64,000 bases of DNA, from positions 1,302,001 through 1,366,000 of the forward strand of contig NZ_CP072389.1 of NCBI RefSeq assembly GCF_018127785.1, in the 5' to 3' direction. The notes beneath the pieces are model-generated. The model saw only the letters and a program-made list of their open reading frames with translations, did no database searches and was not told the origin of the DNA. Positions 10,201 through 18,986 of this stretch are shown one piece after another (position 1 is the stretch's first letter; each line of letters starts with the position of its first letter). Source of the DNA: Prevotella scopos JCM 17725 (GTDB taxonomy: Bacteria; Bacteroidota; Bacteroidia; Bacteroidales; Bacteroidaceae). The position numbers were made by a program, and so were the translations under genes.

Positions 10201-10344
10201 CCACTTGTGCGCTATGCGAACGTTGGTTTGCAAGGCTCAAACCTCTTTACATGGACCAACTATAAAGAGTCCGACCCAGAAAGTGGTCGTTTGGTGGGGA
10301 CACTCCAACCTGTCTTCACCTTCCACCTCAATCTTACATTCTAA
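7294..10344 (+). CDS. SusC/RagA-type TonB-dependent outer-membrane receptor
   Basis: A 1016-residue protein with a signal peptide (to ~residue 24). A carboxypeptidase-like regulatory domain follows (~27-110, LYGYVTDANNEALIGVTVHV), then the SusC signature plug (~135-235, with PLYVLDGKII and IKVLKDAAACALYG), then a 22-strand barrel ending in a C-terminal aromatic/Phe strand (NLTF). It imports a ligand captured by the downstream SusD lipoprotein using TonB energy. The operon partners (chelatase, M16 protease, ChaN) suggest a haem- or peptide-linked ligand rather than a glycan. It is separated from the SusD gene by 9 bp. Confidence 0.93.
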   Translation: MKKLLGLGVLVLTTLFINPIEAVAQHQKLYGYVTDANNEALIGVTVHVQGTKIMTVTDATGRYQLSGDWGSGTPISFSYIGYKKQQLKDAGRERMDVKMVEADNQMGEVVVKAKSNINAIDLRAKAGIVENVDIKRLTDKPMIDMGLALQGMVPGLNIINTSDLGSAPQIRIRGNSSFRRGNTSNEPLYVLDGKIITAETFYNLNPQDIASIKVLKDAAACALYGIKAANGVLEITSQHGYTGKMTLSYSMDMGLTLRGRRGIKLMDTDEKLELERLLQNPAAPGYLYSRDYYERYHAADPNKEQLIAEGEQRLAALRAIHTDWFKELIHNNLYQKHNISIKGGNGSTTYYVSGNYTYQGGRIEGNDKRRFNVRMGLDQQLGKIGYLMIGVSGGYAKSNSPNGTDFDPTSLVYNLNPYEQKTGQLFSYPNRTFNDLMHQYQSDATDRNAGADINITLTPWKDLTLAYVAGLDFLQNDVHRFTPASAFSEQNSGIPVLAQGIYSRTKGTTTNISSNLRVTYNHVFADVHDVTLGANMDYYGTNSDAVGIVGYGVGNIDAPSAINNSLQGFRQPTVKNPRDKNAQLGVGFVAGYTYNNVYDAYFTYKNDASSILPADKRWNTAWATGLGWTPTNYSWLKDNKILTRLNLKASYGVTANLNGVTVSNTVGTFMFGETAYENSRVLSLMSLYNKDLKPEQNKSTDLGLSVELLKRLTLDVNWYNRRTEQALLDVPIATNSGFTSMKRNIGILENRGIEFGLNAKLLDAYDYRLSVGGNIAYNDNKVISLYWTDKLYIDEQSIVPDYEVGKSYDMLYGLHSLGINPLTGYPVFLTPDGKEKQGTEQLTRDDFVALGHLTPPYSGSLYANFSYKNFDFDIAFYYVLGGKQRFNYQYVRNKDNAIFNAVAGQTEKMWFKRGDEYKDYWTPFYTQSIAEDNIALYPNSRTVGSSNYLKLSSFSMRYRVPSKWLKQVLPLVRYANVGLQGSNLFTWTNYKESDPESGRLVGTLQPVFTFHLNLTF

Positions 10345-10353
10345 GAAAGGATT

Positions 10354-11739
10354 ATGAAAAGAAATAAATTGGTTTTCAGAAATATCATTATAGGCGTATC
10401 ATCCATCCTGCTCACGGCCTGCAGTTTGAATATTCCGCCACAGGACATGTACTCTGACCCTGACGCCATTACAAACGTCTCAAACGCACGCTCGTTTCTG
10501 GCTTCGGCTTATCAGGCTTACCCTCATCATGAGTATGATTTCTCTTTACTTGGTAACGATTTCGTCCCAACATCACTTTCGGTTAAGAACATCACAACCT
10601 CAAACCTCTATAACTGGAACGACCTTGAGATAAGTAAGATTGCGCCAAGTCTTTGGCTGGATTATTACAACGTCATTGCCATATGTGACGGAACACTTGA
10701 GCGCATGGATGCTGTCGTAACATCAACTGATGACGAAGCGAAGGAGAAACAAAACATCATTGCTGAAGCGAAGGCATTGAAGGCTTTGGCTTACTTCCAA
10801 CTCCTTAAGATCTTTGCACCTGCTTACGACTTAAACCCTGACGCACCGGGTATCGTACTGAAAGACAGACTCGGCAGAGAAGACAAACCGCGTTCGTCAA
10901 TCCGTGATTGTGTGGCAACTATCAACCAATTGCTCAGCGAAGCCAACTTCACGGATGAGACCTCACAACGCAATGGTTGGTTATCGGCAACGGCTGTTAA
11001 ATATCTGCAGGCTGATGTAGCCCTTTATTCTGGCGATTACGCTACGGCTATCAGCAAGGGTAATGAAGTCATCGCAAAGAGTAATGATAGCTATTTCACC
11101 TCAGAGGGTTTGAACAGTTTGTGGACAAAGGAGAATTACGCAGGACGTATCTTTGCGTTCAACACCAACACTACCTATTATTCTGCTATCCAATACAGTG
11201 CTGCTGAAGGCGATTATTTCTGCGTCAATCCGAAGTTGCTCTTTGAGAACAATGACGCAAGACGCACGTCGTTCTATTACCCATTTACAATGAACGGTTC
11301 TTCACGTACACTTCTTGGAAAGTATAATCGGAGCAATAAACTGAACCAAACGATTACCTATATCAACTTAATGCGTTATGCTGGAGCTTATTATATTGTA
11401 GCTGAAGCCTACTGCCGCAAGGGCGAGACTGAGGCGGCACGTACGCTGATGAATCATTATTGGGCATGTGTTGGTAGGACAGAAGCACCTGCAACCGTGT
11501 CTGCTCAGGACCTCTTGGCACTTATCCTTACTGATAAGCAGTGCGAGTTTGCTGGTGAGGGCGTTAACTTCTTTGACCTTAAACGCACGCATACGACCGC
11601 TCTGCCACGTTATTCACAATGGGGAAACAGCGTTAGTAACTCAATCGCAACGAACGACTACCGATGGACCTTCCCTATTCCGAAGGCTGATGTTAGATAC
11701 AATCATCTGGAACAAAATGCAGGTTGGCCAACGAATTAA
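10354..11739 (+). CDS. SusD/RagB-type surface lipoprotein
   Basis: A 461-residue lipoprotein with lipobox LLTAC (Cys23), an N-terminal SusD-like region (PPQDMYSDPDAITN) and a helical TPR scaffold, including YNVIAICDGTLERM and AEAKALKALAYFQLLKIFAPAYD. The C-terminal RagB/SusD segment has ILTDKQCEFAGEGVNFFDLKR. It forms the lid of the SusC receptor and sets ligand specificity. It lacks the extended loops of starch-binding SusD, so the ligand cannot be read from the sequence. Confidence 0.92.
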   Translation: MKRNKLVFRNIIIGVSSILLTACSLNIPPQDMYSDPDAITNVSNARSFLASAYQAYPHHEYDFSLLGNDFVPTSLSVKNITTSNLYNWNDLEISKIAPSLWLDYYNVIAICDGTLERMDAVVTSTDDEAKEKQNIIAEAKALKALAYFQLLKIFAPAYDLNPDAPGIVLKDRLGREDKPRSSIRDCVATINQLLSEANFTDETSQRNGWLSATAVKYLQADVALYSGDYATAISKGNEVIAKSNDSYFTSEGLNSLWTKENYAGRIFAFNTNTTYYSAIQYSAAEGDYFCVNPKLLFENNDARRTSFYYPFTMNGSSRTLLGKYNRSNKLNQTITYINLMRYAGAYYIVAEAYCRKGETEAARTLMNHYWACVGRTEAPATVSAQDLLALILTDKQCEFAGEGVNFFDLKRTHTTALPRYSQWGNSVSNSIATNDYRWTFPIPKADVRYNHLEQNAGWPTN

Positions 11740-11816
11740 CCTCCGTTCGGTCAGCATCCTTTCATCCCTTCAATCGGTCTGTGGCTCGCACAACACAAGG
11801 GAAATAAAGTAGAACA

Positions 11817-11850
11817 AAGCTCCCGCCTCAACACTTTTAAGTAGGAGCTT
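11817..11850 (+). terminator. Weak intra-operon hairpin
   Basis: AAGCTCC (11817-11823) pairs with GGAGCTT (11844-11850) across a 20-nt loop, with no T-run. It lies in the only sizeable gap (130 bp) of the operon, so partial attenuation or mRNA processing between the SusD and lipoprotein genes is possible. Confidence 0.35.
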
Positions 11851-11869
11851 AAAACAGAAAAGTAGAAAA

Positions 11870-13090
11870 ATGAAGAAGTTATTCTATAGTTTTTTTCTTA
11901 TCCTTGTGACGACGCTAGTTGCCTGTCAGTCACAAGAGAATCCACGTGAGACGATGACGAACAGTGTTGAACTCACTATCCCTGGTAATGCAATCCTGTC
12001 AGAAGACGACACGGCTAGTGTCCTCGTTCATGCCATGATTGCGTTCACACCATCTGAGCGGGTCGCGCTACCATTGACTTTCACTGGAAATGATGACAAC
12101 ATCTTGCAGACAGACAGTAAGGAGATTGTCTTCGAACCGGGTCAGAAGGAGGTTGTCTTCCGTGTGAAATCTAATGGGAAGCATTTGCTTTCACTCCCAA
12201 GAAACATCCTGCTACAGGTTCGCGAAAGTGCTAACCCAGTGGTGAAAGGATTCGGGAAAGGCGTTCACCTCATTGTCAATCCTGATACTGACATCCCCGT
12301 ACTGACAGCGGCGCAGTTGCAGTTGATTAATGACGTAAAGGAGAAGTATGGCTTTGACCTCAGCCGTCTGCTAGGAAAGGTCCCTGTCAAGACCACCATC
12401 ACGTTTAATAAAGGTGACGAGGAGGGTTTCTTCCAAGGACAAGCACAACGCACCTACGAAGGACATAGCATCATTACGCTTGCGGACGATGCGACCATTG
12501 ACCAGCCAAAACTGAAAATCCTGACGAACCCAATGGGGCTCACCACGTTCCTCTATGACGTGTTAAAGCGTAAGACGGTTGATGATAACGAGTTCTTCAT
12601 GCAGACACCTTATGGTAAAGCTGCCGTGAAGGCTATTAACTATCAGGCTGACAAGGAGACGTTCACGGCTTCGTTGGATAATATTGGTATCAACCCAACC
12701 ACGAAGGACGTTACCTTTACAGGACAGAAGGAATCCCCTTATGGCGATATGATTACGTGCATCCCGTTCAAATACGACTACTCCGCATGGAACCGGCTGT
12801 TAGAAGAGAAGGCAAAAGGAACAATCGTCGAGATTGAAGAGGATGGGAATACCGTTGGTTATACCATCGACGACGACTTCCTCTTAATGGGTGGGTCGCT
12901 CAATCCGAATAAGTTCCTTGGCGTGAGTGACATCAGTAGTGATGGCTTCGGTAATAGTCCAAGCGACTGGATTGCATCATCATCGGTATTAGACTTCACG
13001 AAAGGGACGCTTACCTTTACCTTCCCATGGGACTTTGCCGATGCCAATGGCTACGAACAGGTGACTGTCGTTTATACCCTGCACCAATAG
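11870..13090 (+). CDS. Lipoprotein of the uptake operon, Calx-beta-like N-terminus
   Basis: A 406-residue lipoprotein with lipobox LVAC (Cys19). Residues ~30-115 look like a Calx-beta-type immunoglobulin-like domain (alternating beta strands, LPLTFTGNDDNIL and IVFEPGQKEVVFRV). The rest is beta-rich and I do not recognise it. Such accessory lipoproteins next to SusCD pairs are usually surface-exposed and bind ligand or support the complex. It starts 130 bp after the SusD gene and ends 17 bp before the M16 gene, in the same direction, so it is probably in the same unit. Function unknown. Confidence 0.7.
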   Translation: MKKLFYSFFLILVTTLVACQSQENPRETMTNSVELTIPGNAILSEDDTASVLVHAMIAFTPSERVALPLTFTGNDDNILQTDSKEIVFEPGQKEVVFRVKSNGKHLLSLPRNILLQVRESANPVVKGFGKGVHLIVNPDTDIPVLTAAQLQLINDVKEKYGFDLSRLLGKVPVKTTITFNKGDEEGFFQGQAQRTYEGHSIITLADDATIDQPKLKILTNPMGLTTFLYDVLKRKTVDDNEFFMQTPYGKAAVKAINYQADKETFTASLDNIGINPTTKDVTFTGQKESPYGDMITCIPFKYDYSAWNRLLEEKAKGTIVEIEEDGNTVGYTIDDDFLLMGGSLNPNKFLGVSDISSDGFGNSPSDWIASSSVLDFTKGTLTFTFPWDFADANGYEQVTVVYTLHQ

Positions 13091-13107
13091 AACAATAAAC
13101 ACATTAC

Positions 13108-15963
13108 ATGAAGCTTAGATTTAACAGATACGCACTACTATCCACTATCGTCCTAGGGCTCTTCCTCTGTCTTAGCACCTCAAGTAAGGCCTGCATATTG
13201 AAACAAAAGTATATCGCCTTGCCTGCCGGAATCGTGGAGGGGAGATTGGATAACGGATTACGTTATGTCATTCTGCCCAACGAGTTTCCACGGCATAACA
13301 TTGAAGTACGAATGATTATGAACGTGGGCTCGCTGCAGGAGGAAGACGACCAACGAGGTGGGGCTCATTTTCTCGAACATAGTGCGTTCATTGGGACAAA
13401 ACACTTTCCGCAACGTTCGCTCATCGATTACTTCGAACATCAGGGAATGAAGTTCGGACGTGATATCAATGCTTTTACGGGCTTTGACCGTACCATCTAT
13501 TGTCTGTCTCTACCGAACTATCCCGACAACACAACCCTCCTTGACTCTACGTTCTTAGCTCTGCGCGACTGGCTCTGCGACATTGACTTTAACGCTGAAA
13601 GAGTGAAGAAAGAACGTGGTGTGATTGTTGAAGAGTTGCGTGCTTATCAGCAGGATGACGACTTCTATGCACTAAAGATGGGCGAGAATCGTTATGCAGA
13701 GCGCATCCCTTTGGGCACAGAGAACGATATCAACAGCATTGACAGCGAACGACTGAAGTCCTTCTATCATCGCTGGTATAAGCCATCGCATGCTACGGTG
13801 GTAGTGGTAGGTGACGTGAAAGCGCCTGAAGTGATTGCACTACTGAACAAAGCTATGGGCACAATCCCTGTAGCTCAGCATGATGCGGCGTTTAAGCCTT
13901 ACCCCATGACTTATAAGAAGGGCGATGCGTGGATGCAATTGGCGGACAGCATCAAACAGGAAAACAAGTTGGAACTGATTATCCCCCACCCGACAATCAT
14001 CGAGAGAACCTTACAAGATGCAGTCGATAAGCAGCGCATGCACATGCTCGTGCAATGTCTTTCAAGTCGCTTAACGACCGACGACGTGAAATGTAACGTC
14101 TCTAACGCATGGTATTTGGCTGATAAGGACCACTTCGTCTTTGCCTTCCATGGTGCAGCTTCCGCAGCTTTGGCAGACCAAGTGGCTGCGACCTCAAATG
14201 AATGTCACCGACTGCTAAAATATGGCGTGGGGCGTGATGAGCTACATCAACTCATCCAAACCCGTCTGGAGCATCTACAACCGAACACATCACAACGCTT
14301 CTCGGATGCTCTTTGCGACGACCTGACTGATTATGTCCTCTCTGGCGATCGTGCAATCTCTGATAGCAACGACCTCGAATGGGTGCGCAACCAAGTACAG
14401 ACAACAACCACACAACACCTACAAACATTGCTGGAGGAGGTTCTGCAGTGTAAGAAACAGCATTGTTTGTATGCTTATACACATGCAACGGACAGCACTG
14501 GAAGTCCGTTGCTCACCGCTGCATCCGTAAATAAGGTATGGAAAAAAGGATGGAAAACCACACTGAAACCTTATGTTTTTCATCCGAAAGAAACGGAGGA
14601 AGAAGTGCACATCACCCTGCCTGACTGCTTGCGTAAGGAACCTGTTTACACCGATAAGTTCATTAAGGCACGTCACCATTGGACTAATTTAGGCGTTGAC
14701 GAGATTACTCTGACGAATGGGATAAGGCTGATTGTCCGCCCAACGATGGATGGCGACTCAACGGTTTACATTTCAGCCCTAGGTCGTGGCGGTACTGCTG
14801 ACCTGCCAGCGAAGATGCAACAGAAGTATCATGATGCTGTGAGCTATGTTGACATGGGCGGTCTGGAGAAGACCTGTAACGACACCTTGCTCGCTGCCAT
14901 GACACAAAAAGAGCTGTCGATGACCGTCGGACAGGATGCTTACTGGTACCAGCTCTTAGCCTCAGCACCTACGGGAAAGACCTCTGCACTGTTTAATCTC
15001 GTCTATGAGAAGATGTGCCATCCGGGTATTAATCGTGACGACTTTGCTGAGAGCATAGCCTCTGAGATTGAGAGTGTTGGCAAAGAAAGCGTTTTAGAAC
15101 GACTGATGTCGCACGATGTCGATCGATTGATGTCAAACACCATCGACTCTCTGGTGGGGAATGTTTCTGCAGGGGACGGGCAGGTGATGACGAAAGCGGC
15201 GTTGCAGGCGTTGAATATCGACACGCTCACCACGTATTACAAGCAGTTATTTTCTAATCCTAATGGGCTAACCATCATCCTGACGGGCGACTTTAATCCT
15301 CAGCAGGTGATACCAAGGGCGGTTGCCACCTTCGCACAGATGAAAGCGCCTGCCGCAGCACTACCGCTTATGGGGTCGCCTTTCATCCCAAATCAACAGA
15401 AGATCGTCAGAGCGTTTGAAGGGGGGAACGACCATCAAACGGTGCTGAAATATGTTTTCGCAGGTAGTTACGACCCGTCCCTTCAGGCGTCATTGAGCAT
15501 GAAGCTGATACGTGATGTGTTACAGGATAGGGTCTTGAAAGTCCTACGTGAGGGGGCAAACATCGTTTATTCGCCTTACGTTGATCTCTATTACGATGGC
15601 GTCCCACAACAGAAGTACAACTTCATCATCACACTCTCGGTGAAAGATGAAAACCGCCAACAGTGTGAGCAATTGCTGAAGGACATCCTTGACGAACTAA
15701 AGGAGAAACCTATCAGCGAGGCTGAACTCTACAAGATGAAACGCTCCTTCCTCGTCACAAAGGATAAGGTGCTCACGGACAAGGCACCAACGGAATGGAA
15801 GAAAGCACTGATGACACTCGTGAAGAATGGGGAGTCGCTCTCTGATTTCAACGACTATCCGTCTGTGCTTCACAGTATAACGCCAAAAATGCTACAAGAA
15901 ATGATAAACGAAATGTTGAATTGGAACCACAGAATCGTGGTTTATAAATCGCAGAAACAATGA
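13108..15963 (+). CDS. M16 (pitrilysin/insulinase) zinc metalloprotease, exported
   Basis: A 951-residue protein with a signal peptide and two M16 half-units. The inverted zinc motif HFLEH lies at residues 87-91 and the third ligand in the VIVEEL segment (Glu175/176), so the N-terminal half is catalytic. The C-terminal half (~530-950, TNGIRLIVRP onward) has no HxxEH and is the usual inactive partner. The layout matches PqqL/YmxG-type periplasmic peptidases, which degrade peptides or small proteins inside a closed chamber. Its place between SusCD and a ChaN-like protein suggests processing of an imported protein or peptide carrier. It overlaps the next gene by 4 bp (ATGA). Confidence 0.9.
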   Translation: MKLRFNRYALLSTIVLGLFLCLSTSSKACILKQKYIALPAGIVEGRLDNGLRYVILPNEFPRHNIEVRMIMNVGSLQEEDDQRGGAHFLEHSAFIGTKHFPQRSLIDYFEHQGMKFGRDINAFTGFDRTIYCLSLPNYPDNTTLLDSTFLALRDWLCDIDFNAERVKKERGVIVEELRAYQQDDDFYALKMGENRYAERIPLGTENDINSIDSERLKSFYHRWYKPSHATVVVVGDVKAPEVIALLNKAMGTIPVAQHDAAFKPYPMTYKKGDAWMQLADSIKQENKLELIIPHPTIIERTLQDAVDKQRMHMLVQCLSSRLTTDDVKCNVSNAWYLADKDHFVFAFHGAASAALADQVAATSNECHRLLKYGVGRDELHQLIQTRLEHLQPNTSQRFSDALCDDLTDYVLSGDRAISDSNDLEWVRNQVQTTTTQHLQTLLEEVLQCKKQHCLYAYTHATDSTGSPLLTAASVNKVWKKGWKTTLKPYVFHPKETEEEVHITLPDCLRKEPVYTDKFIKARHHWTNLGVDEITLTNGIRLIVRPTMDGDSTVYISALGRGGTADLPAKMQQKYHDAVSYVDMGGLEKTCNDTLLAAMTQKELSMTVGQDAYWYQLLASAPTGKTSALFNLVYEKMCHPGINRDDFAESIASEIESVGKESVLERLMSHDVDRLMSNTIDSLVGNVSAGDGQVMTKAALQALNIDTLTTYYKQLFSNPNGLTIILTGDFNPQQVIPRAVATFAQMKAPAAALPLMGSPFIPNQQKIVRAFEGGNDHQTVLKYVFAGSYDPSLQASLSMKLIRDVLQDRVLKVLREGANIVYSPYVDLYYDGVPQQKYNFIITLSVKDENRQQCEQLLKDILDELKEKPISEAELYKMKRSFLVTKDKVLTDKAPTEWKKALMTLVKNGESLSDFNDYPSVLHSITPKMLQEMINEMLNWNHRIVVYKSQKQ

Positions 15964-16847
15964 ACAGAACAAGAATCTTACGTATTGTCTTCACGCTGCT
16001 TTGCTTATTGATGACAACACTGACACATGCTGAGAAACAGCCTGAAGCTTATAAGCTCTACGATAACAAGGGGAACGTCATCACCTATGACCAACTGATT
16101 AAATCTCTTTCAAAGGTTGACGTCGTCTTCATTGGCGAAATCCATAACTGTACCATCACCCACTGGCTTGAACTAAAGTTATTAGAGAGTTTATACAAAG
16201 CGGATAAAAAGAAGCTGAAGATAGGTTTAGAGATGTTTGAACGTGACAACCAACTGATTCTCAACGAGTATCTACAAGGACAGATTACGAGCGACCGCTT
16301 TGAAGATGAAGTCCGCCTGTGGCCTAACTACAGCACTGATTATGCCCCATTAATCAGCTTCGCACGTGAGAATCACGTTCCCGTCATCGCTACAAATGTG
16401 CCACGCCGCTATGCTACTGCGGTGAAGGAGCATAGTCTTGCCTACCTCGATTCACTCTCTGCGGAAGCGAAATCATATATGGCTCCCCTGCCAATTGAGT
16501 ATCAAGAGAACGAAAATGCGGAACAGGGCTTCGCCATGATGGGTATGCTCGGAAAGAACAAACATTCGAATGCACGCCAGATTGCGGAGGCACAAGCCAT
16601 CAAGGATGCCACAATGGCTTGGAGCATTGCCAACAACCTGCAAGAGAAATTCGTGCACTTCAATGGCAATTTCCACTCTGACGGACGTAATGGTATCATC
16701 CCTTACCTCCTTAAATATAAACCAGGCGTATCCTATGCCGTGGTAAGAGCCGTGCGACAAGAAGATATCTCCAAATTGGAAGACACCTTCAAGGGGCTTG
16801 CCGATTACTATATATGTGTCCCAGAGGACATGACGACTTCCTATTAA
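15960..16847 (+). CDS. ChaN-like haem-binding/iron-regulated protein (DUF399), exported
   Basis: A 295-residue protein with a signal peptide (ends LTHA) and the ChaN/DUF399 core: FIGEIHNCTITHW (~residues 59-71), GLEMFERDNQ and a C-terminal HFNGNFHSDGRNGI motif. ChaN of Campylobacter is an iron-regulated lipoprotein that binds haem as a dimer. This copy has no lipobox, so it is probably periplasmic. It is the last gene of the operon, translationally coupled to the M16 gene and followed at once by a strong terminator. Together with the exported chelatase it gives the main reason to call the operon a haem/tetrapyrrole system. Confidence 0.85.
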   Translation: MNRTRILRIVFTLLCLLMTTLTHAEKQPEAYKLYDNKGNVITYDQLIKSLSKVDVVFIGEIHNCTITHWLELKLLESLYKADKKKLKIGLEMFERDNQLILNEYLQGQITSDRFEDEVRLWPNYSTDYAPLISFARENHVPVIATNVPRRYATAVKEHSLAYLDSLSAEAKSYMAPLPIEYQENENAEQGFAMMGMLGKNKHSNARQIAEAQAIKDATMAWSIANNLQEKFVHFNGNFHSDGRNGIIPYLLKYKPGVSYAVVRAVRQEDISKLEDTFKGLADYYICVPEDMTTSY

Positions 16848-16890
16848 TCCTATATCATGATTCCTTTATAAAGCTTATATTATTGTGTTC

Positions 16891-16926
16891 CTGGCAGTAA
16901 GCTTCCGCTTACTGCCAGTTTTTTTT
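16891..16926 (+). terminator. Rho-independent terminator of the uptake operon
   Basis: A perfect 12-bp stem CTGGCAGTAAGC / GCTTACTGCCAG with a TTCC loop and eight T residues. It lies 44 bp after the ChaN stop. Confidence 0.95.
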
Positions 16927-17070
16927 GCTCTATAACAAATCATGTGGGTGATTCGCCATAGAGCCTAAAATTATTTTTGGAAGGTATAGTCTCCACCTAG
17001 ACACAACTCCAGATTGGTCTTAGTTTTAATATGCTTAACGCACATTAAATCCCTACTCTTCCACATACAG

Positions 17071-17168
17071 CAATGGTGTTAACCCTTCGCACATGTGGTG
17101 CATACCATCCGCACCATTAGTGCTAAGCACCCGCACCACATGTGCTAAGCACCCGCACCAAACCGGTG
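17071..17168 (-). repeat. GCAC-hairpin repeat, copy A
   Basis: About 98 bp almost identical to 51463-51561. It is built of tandem ~21-bp units TGCTAAGCACCCGCACCA, each containing the palindrome GTGCTTAGCAC on the minus strand. Both copies lie just 3' of a minus-strand gene. No coding potential. The rest of 16927-17176 shows nothing further. Confidence 0.75.
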
Positions 17169-17176
17169 GAGAATGA

Positions 17177-18241
17177 TTATAATAATGATTGAAGGTAATT
17201 ACGAAGATCTTTCCAATGATAATACGGGAAGACATCTGTGTGTAATGCAAGATGTGCCTCTTTTTCGTTATGGAGGACCTTCACCAAGATATCATTCTTT
17301 TTATTCTTATAGAAAACAAACTGAATGTTGCCTGCCATGGGTACAGCCTTGAAATCACTCCACACATTATAGACTTCATAAGGATTACTAACACTGACAT
17401 CAAAGTGTTCAAGTTTGATGAGAGCCAGCAATGGAATAATGTTGCCATCATGACCGAATCTCAAGGTGGCTGCAATGTTCTTATTTGCAATTGCCTCATC
17501 GGCACTTTCTATTATATTCTTCACCAATGGCGCAGCCTTACCTGGACAAGCACCTTTTCCATCTGCATGGTTGGCGCCATCAACATAAAACTTATAGTTG
17601 ATGACCTGCCACAGGTCGAACAACTCACGATTGGTCAGCACCTGAGGCAACTGAATATTGGTATCAATGTCCTGCATATCAACAACTATCCAATAAAGTC
17701 CCCACATGAGTTCGCTTGGATTTACCTTCTTCAACACGTAGATGCTATCGTTAAAAATAGACTGACACATACGTTCTGGGTGCGTCTGAGCGAGTGAGAA
17801 CTTGCGATATTCCTCCACCTAGGGGCCATGCTTTCCATCGGCAAATGCATTTGAGGCTTTCGACTGCCAGTTCAAATATTTCACATATTTTTCACTAGCC
17901 TCGAGATGCATGTCAAGTCCAGGTGATAATCCTTTAAGTTCATCGCAGAAGGCAGCCATGCTCATTGCACACCGCAAGGACATGGTGGATCTTGCAGAAA
18001 CCTTCTTCCCCTTTCGAAAAACTTCAGGATAGTGGGCATACATTCGATGTGCAATTCCACGATGCTGACGCTCACCTACCGAAGTAAGGTCACCACCTCT
18101 ACCCTCTACCACGGGCCACAACTCTTCGAGTTTAGTAAGCAAGTTGCGTCCCAAGTCAGTCAATGCTTGCTGCGCCTGTGCATCCTTGAGCAAGTCTATA
18201 ATCCATTTATAGTCCCTGTCACCCAAGAGAAAACGAGAACC
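17177..18241 (-). pseudogene. Histidine acid phosphatase (phytase-like), truncated and amber-interrupted
   Basis: The minus strand encodes a branch-2 histidine phosphatase in one frame. It runs from GSRFLLGDRDYKW (18241 down) through TDLGRNLL, VSARSTMSLRC and KHGP, then an in-frame TAG at 17819-17821, then VEEYRKF onward to the catalytic RFGHDGNI motif and the natural end at 17177. The stop is likely a TGG-to-TAG change. The catalytic RHGSR motif is cut: only GSR remains, preceded by FF encoded by the adjacent terminator, and the start codon and signal peptide are missing. With both the nucleophilic histidine and the reading frame lost, it cannot be active. Confidence 0.85.
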
Positions 18242-18244
18242 AAA

Positions 18245-18292
18245 AAAAAGACCACTTCTGTACTCGATTAGGAGTAAAGAAATGGTCTTTTT
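18245..18292. terminator. Strong bidirectional hairpin terminator
   Basis: Arms of 21 bp (18245-18265 and 18272-18292) differ at only two positions; they begin AAAAAGACCA and enclose the loop GATTAG. A- and T-runs at both ends allow termination on either strand. It forms the breakpoint of the truncated phosphatase. Confidence 0.85.
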
Positions 18293-18522
18293 CTTTGCTT
18301 TTAGGAAAACTCAACTTAAAGTTTGAGAATTCTCAATTAATAAAATTGTATATTTATACACTCTTAAAGGGGAGGGTCGCCATCTTGCATATCATCCCTT
18401 CCTAAGGCGATTATCACTTGAAAACAAGAGTGTTACAATTACAACAAGAGGGGATTTTTAGATAAAAAACGTAAAATTAGCATAAGATCCTACACTTTTA
18501 TCATTTTTTTTGAGAATAAAAC

Positions 18523-18552
18523 TTTGAAGTAAGGAAAAAATATATATTTTTG
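18523..18552 (+). promoter_or_regulatory. Promoter of the cytolysin leader RNA
   Basis: TTTG at 18523-18526 and TATTTTTG at 18545-18552, spacer 18 bp, an excellent Bacteroidota promoter. The cytolysin ATG lies ~465 nt downstream of the expected start. Confidence 0.7.
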
Positions 18553-18559
18553 CCAACGA

Positions 18560-18986
18560 ATTACGATGAAAACGACACGGCATATAATAAGAACAACTCA
18601 AATATTGTGAAAAGTAAAAAGTGCACCTTACTAATTTAGAATAAGATTGAGAAACGAAACTCATAGATAAGTTTGGAAAACGACATTAATAAGATAATAA
18701 GATAAATTGTAAAGGTTGGTTCGGTTAATCAGCTTGTGACGTTTTGCTTCTTAGTTAAGCGAACTCATCCGTCTGCGTAAACGTGCATAGCTATCTATGT
18801 GTCAGAAATGAAGGTGGAGATAAGCCAAAGCTAATATTGCAGGAAGTCGCAAAAGCGGTGAGGTGGCATGAGGATTCGTCCTTATGGTGCTACCAGGAGA
18901 ACAATCCTGAATGATCATTCTAGCTGCATGATGTTGATTGTGTAAGCTATTACGATATAAACCGCTGACTCAAGTGGTTTCTTTTT
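18560..18986 (+). ncRNA. Structured leader or independent small RNA upstream of the cytolysin
   Basis: About 430 nt with no ORF but strong structure. A UUCG-capped hairpin lies at 18862-18894 (inner stem CATGAGGA/TCCTTATG), CATAG/CTATG around 18784, and CAGGA/TCCTG near 18894-18909. A long-range pairing links TAATCAGCTT (~18726) with AAGCTATTA (~18944). It ends at an intrinsic terminator 35 nt before the toxin ATG. I do not recognise the class: B12-box and THF riboswitch motifs are absent, and a 6S-like RNA is one possibility. It is either a stand-alone ncRNA or a transcriptional attenuator. Confidence 0.5.
18959..18986 (+). terminator. Attenuator-type terminator before the cytolysin gene
   Basis: Stem AAACCGCT / AGTGGTTT (one G-U pair) with loop GACTCA, followed by CTTTTT. 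Only 35 nt separate it from the ATG and no -7 box lies in that gap, so the cytolysin transcript probably has to read through. Confidence 0.75.

Noticed and set aside
17252..17797. 181-codon plus-strand frame
   Set aside because: It is the antisense shadow of the histidine phosphatase, which has clear motifs.
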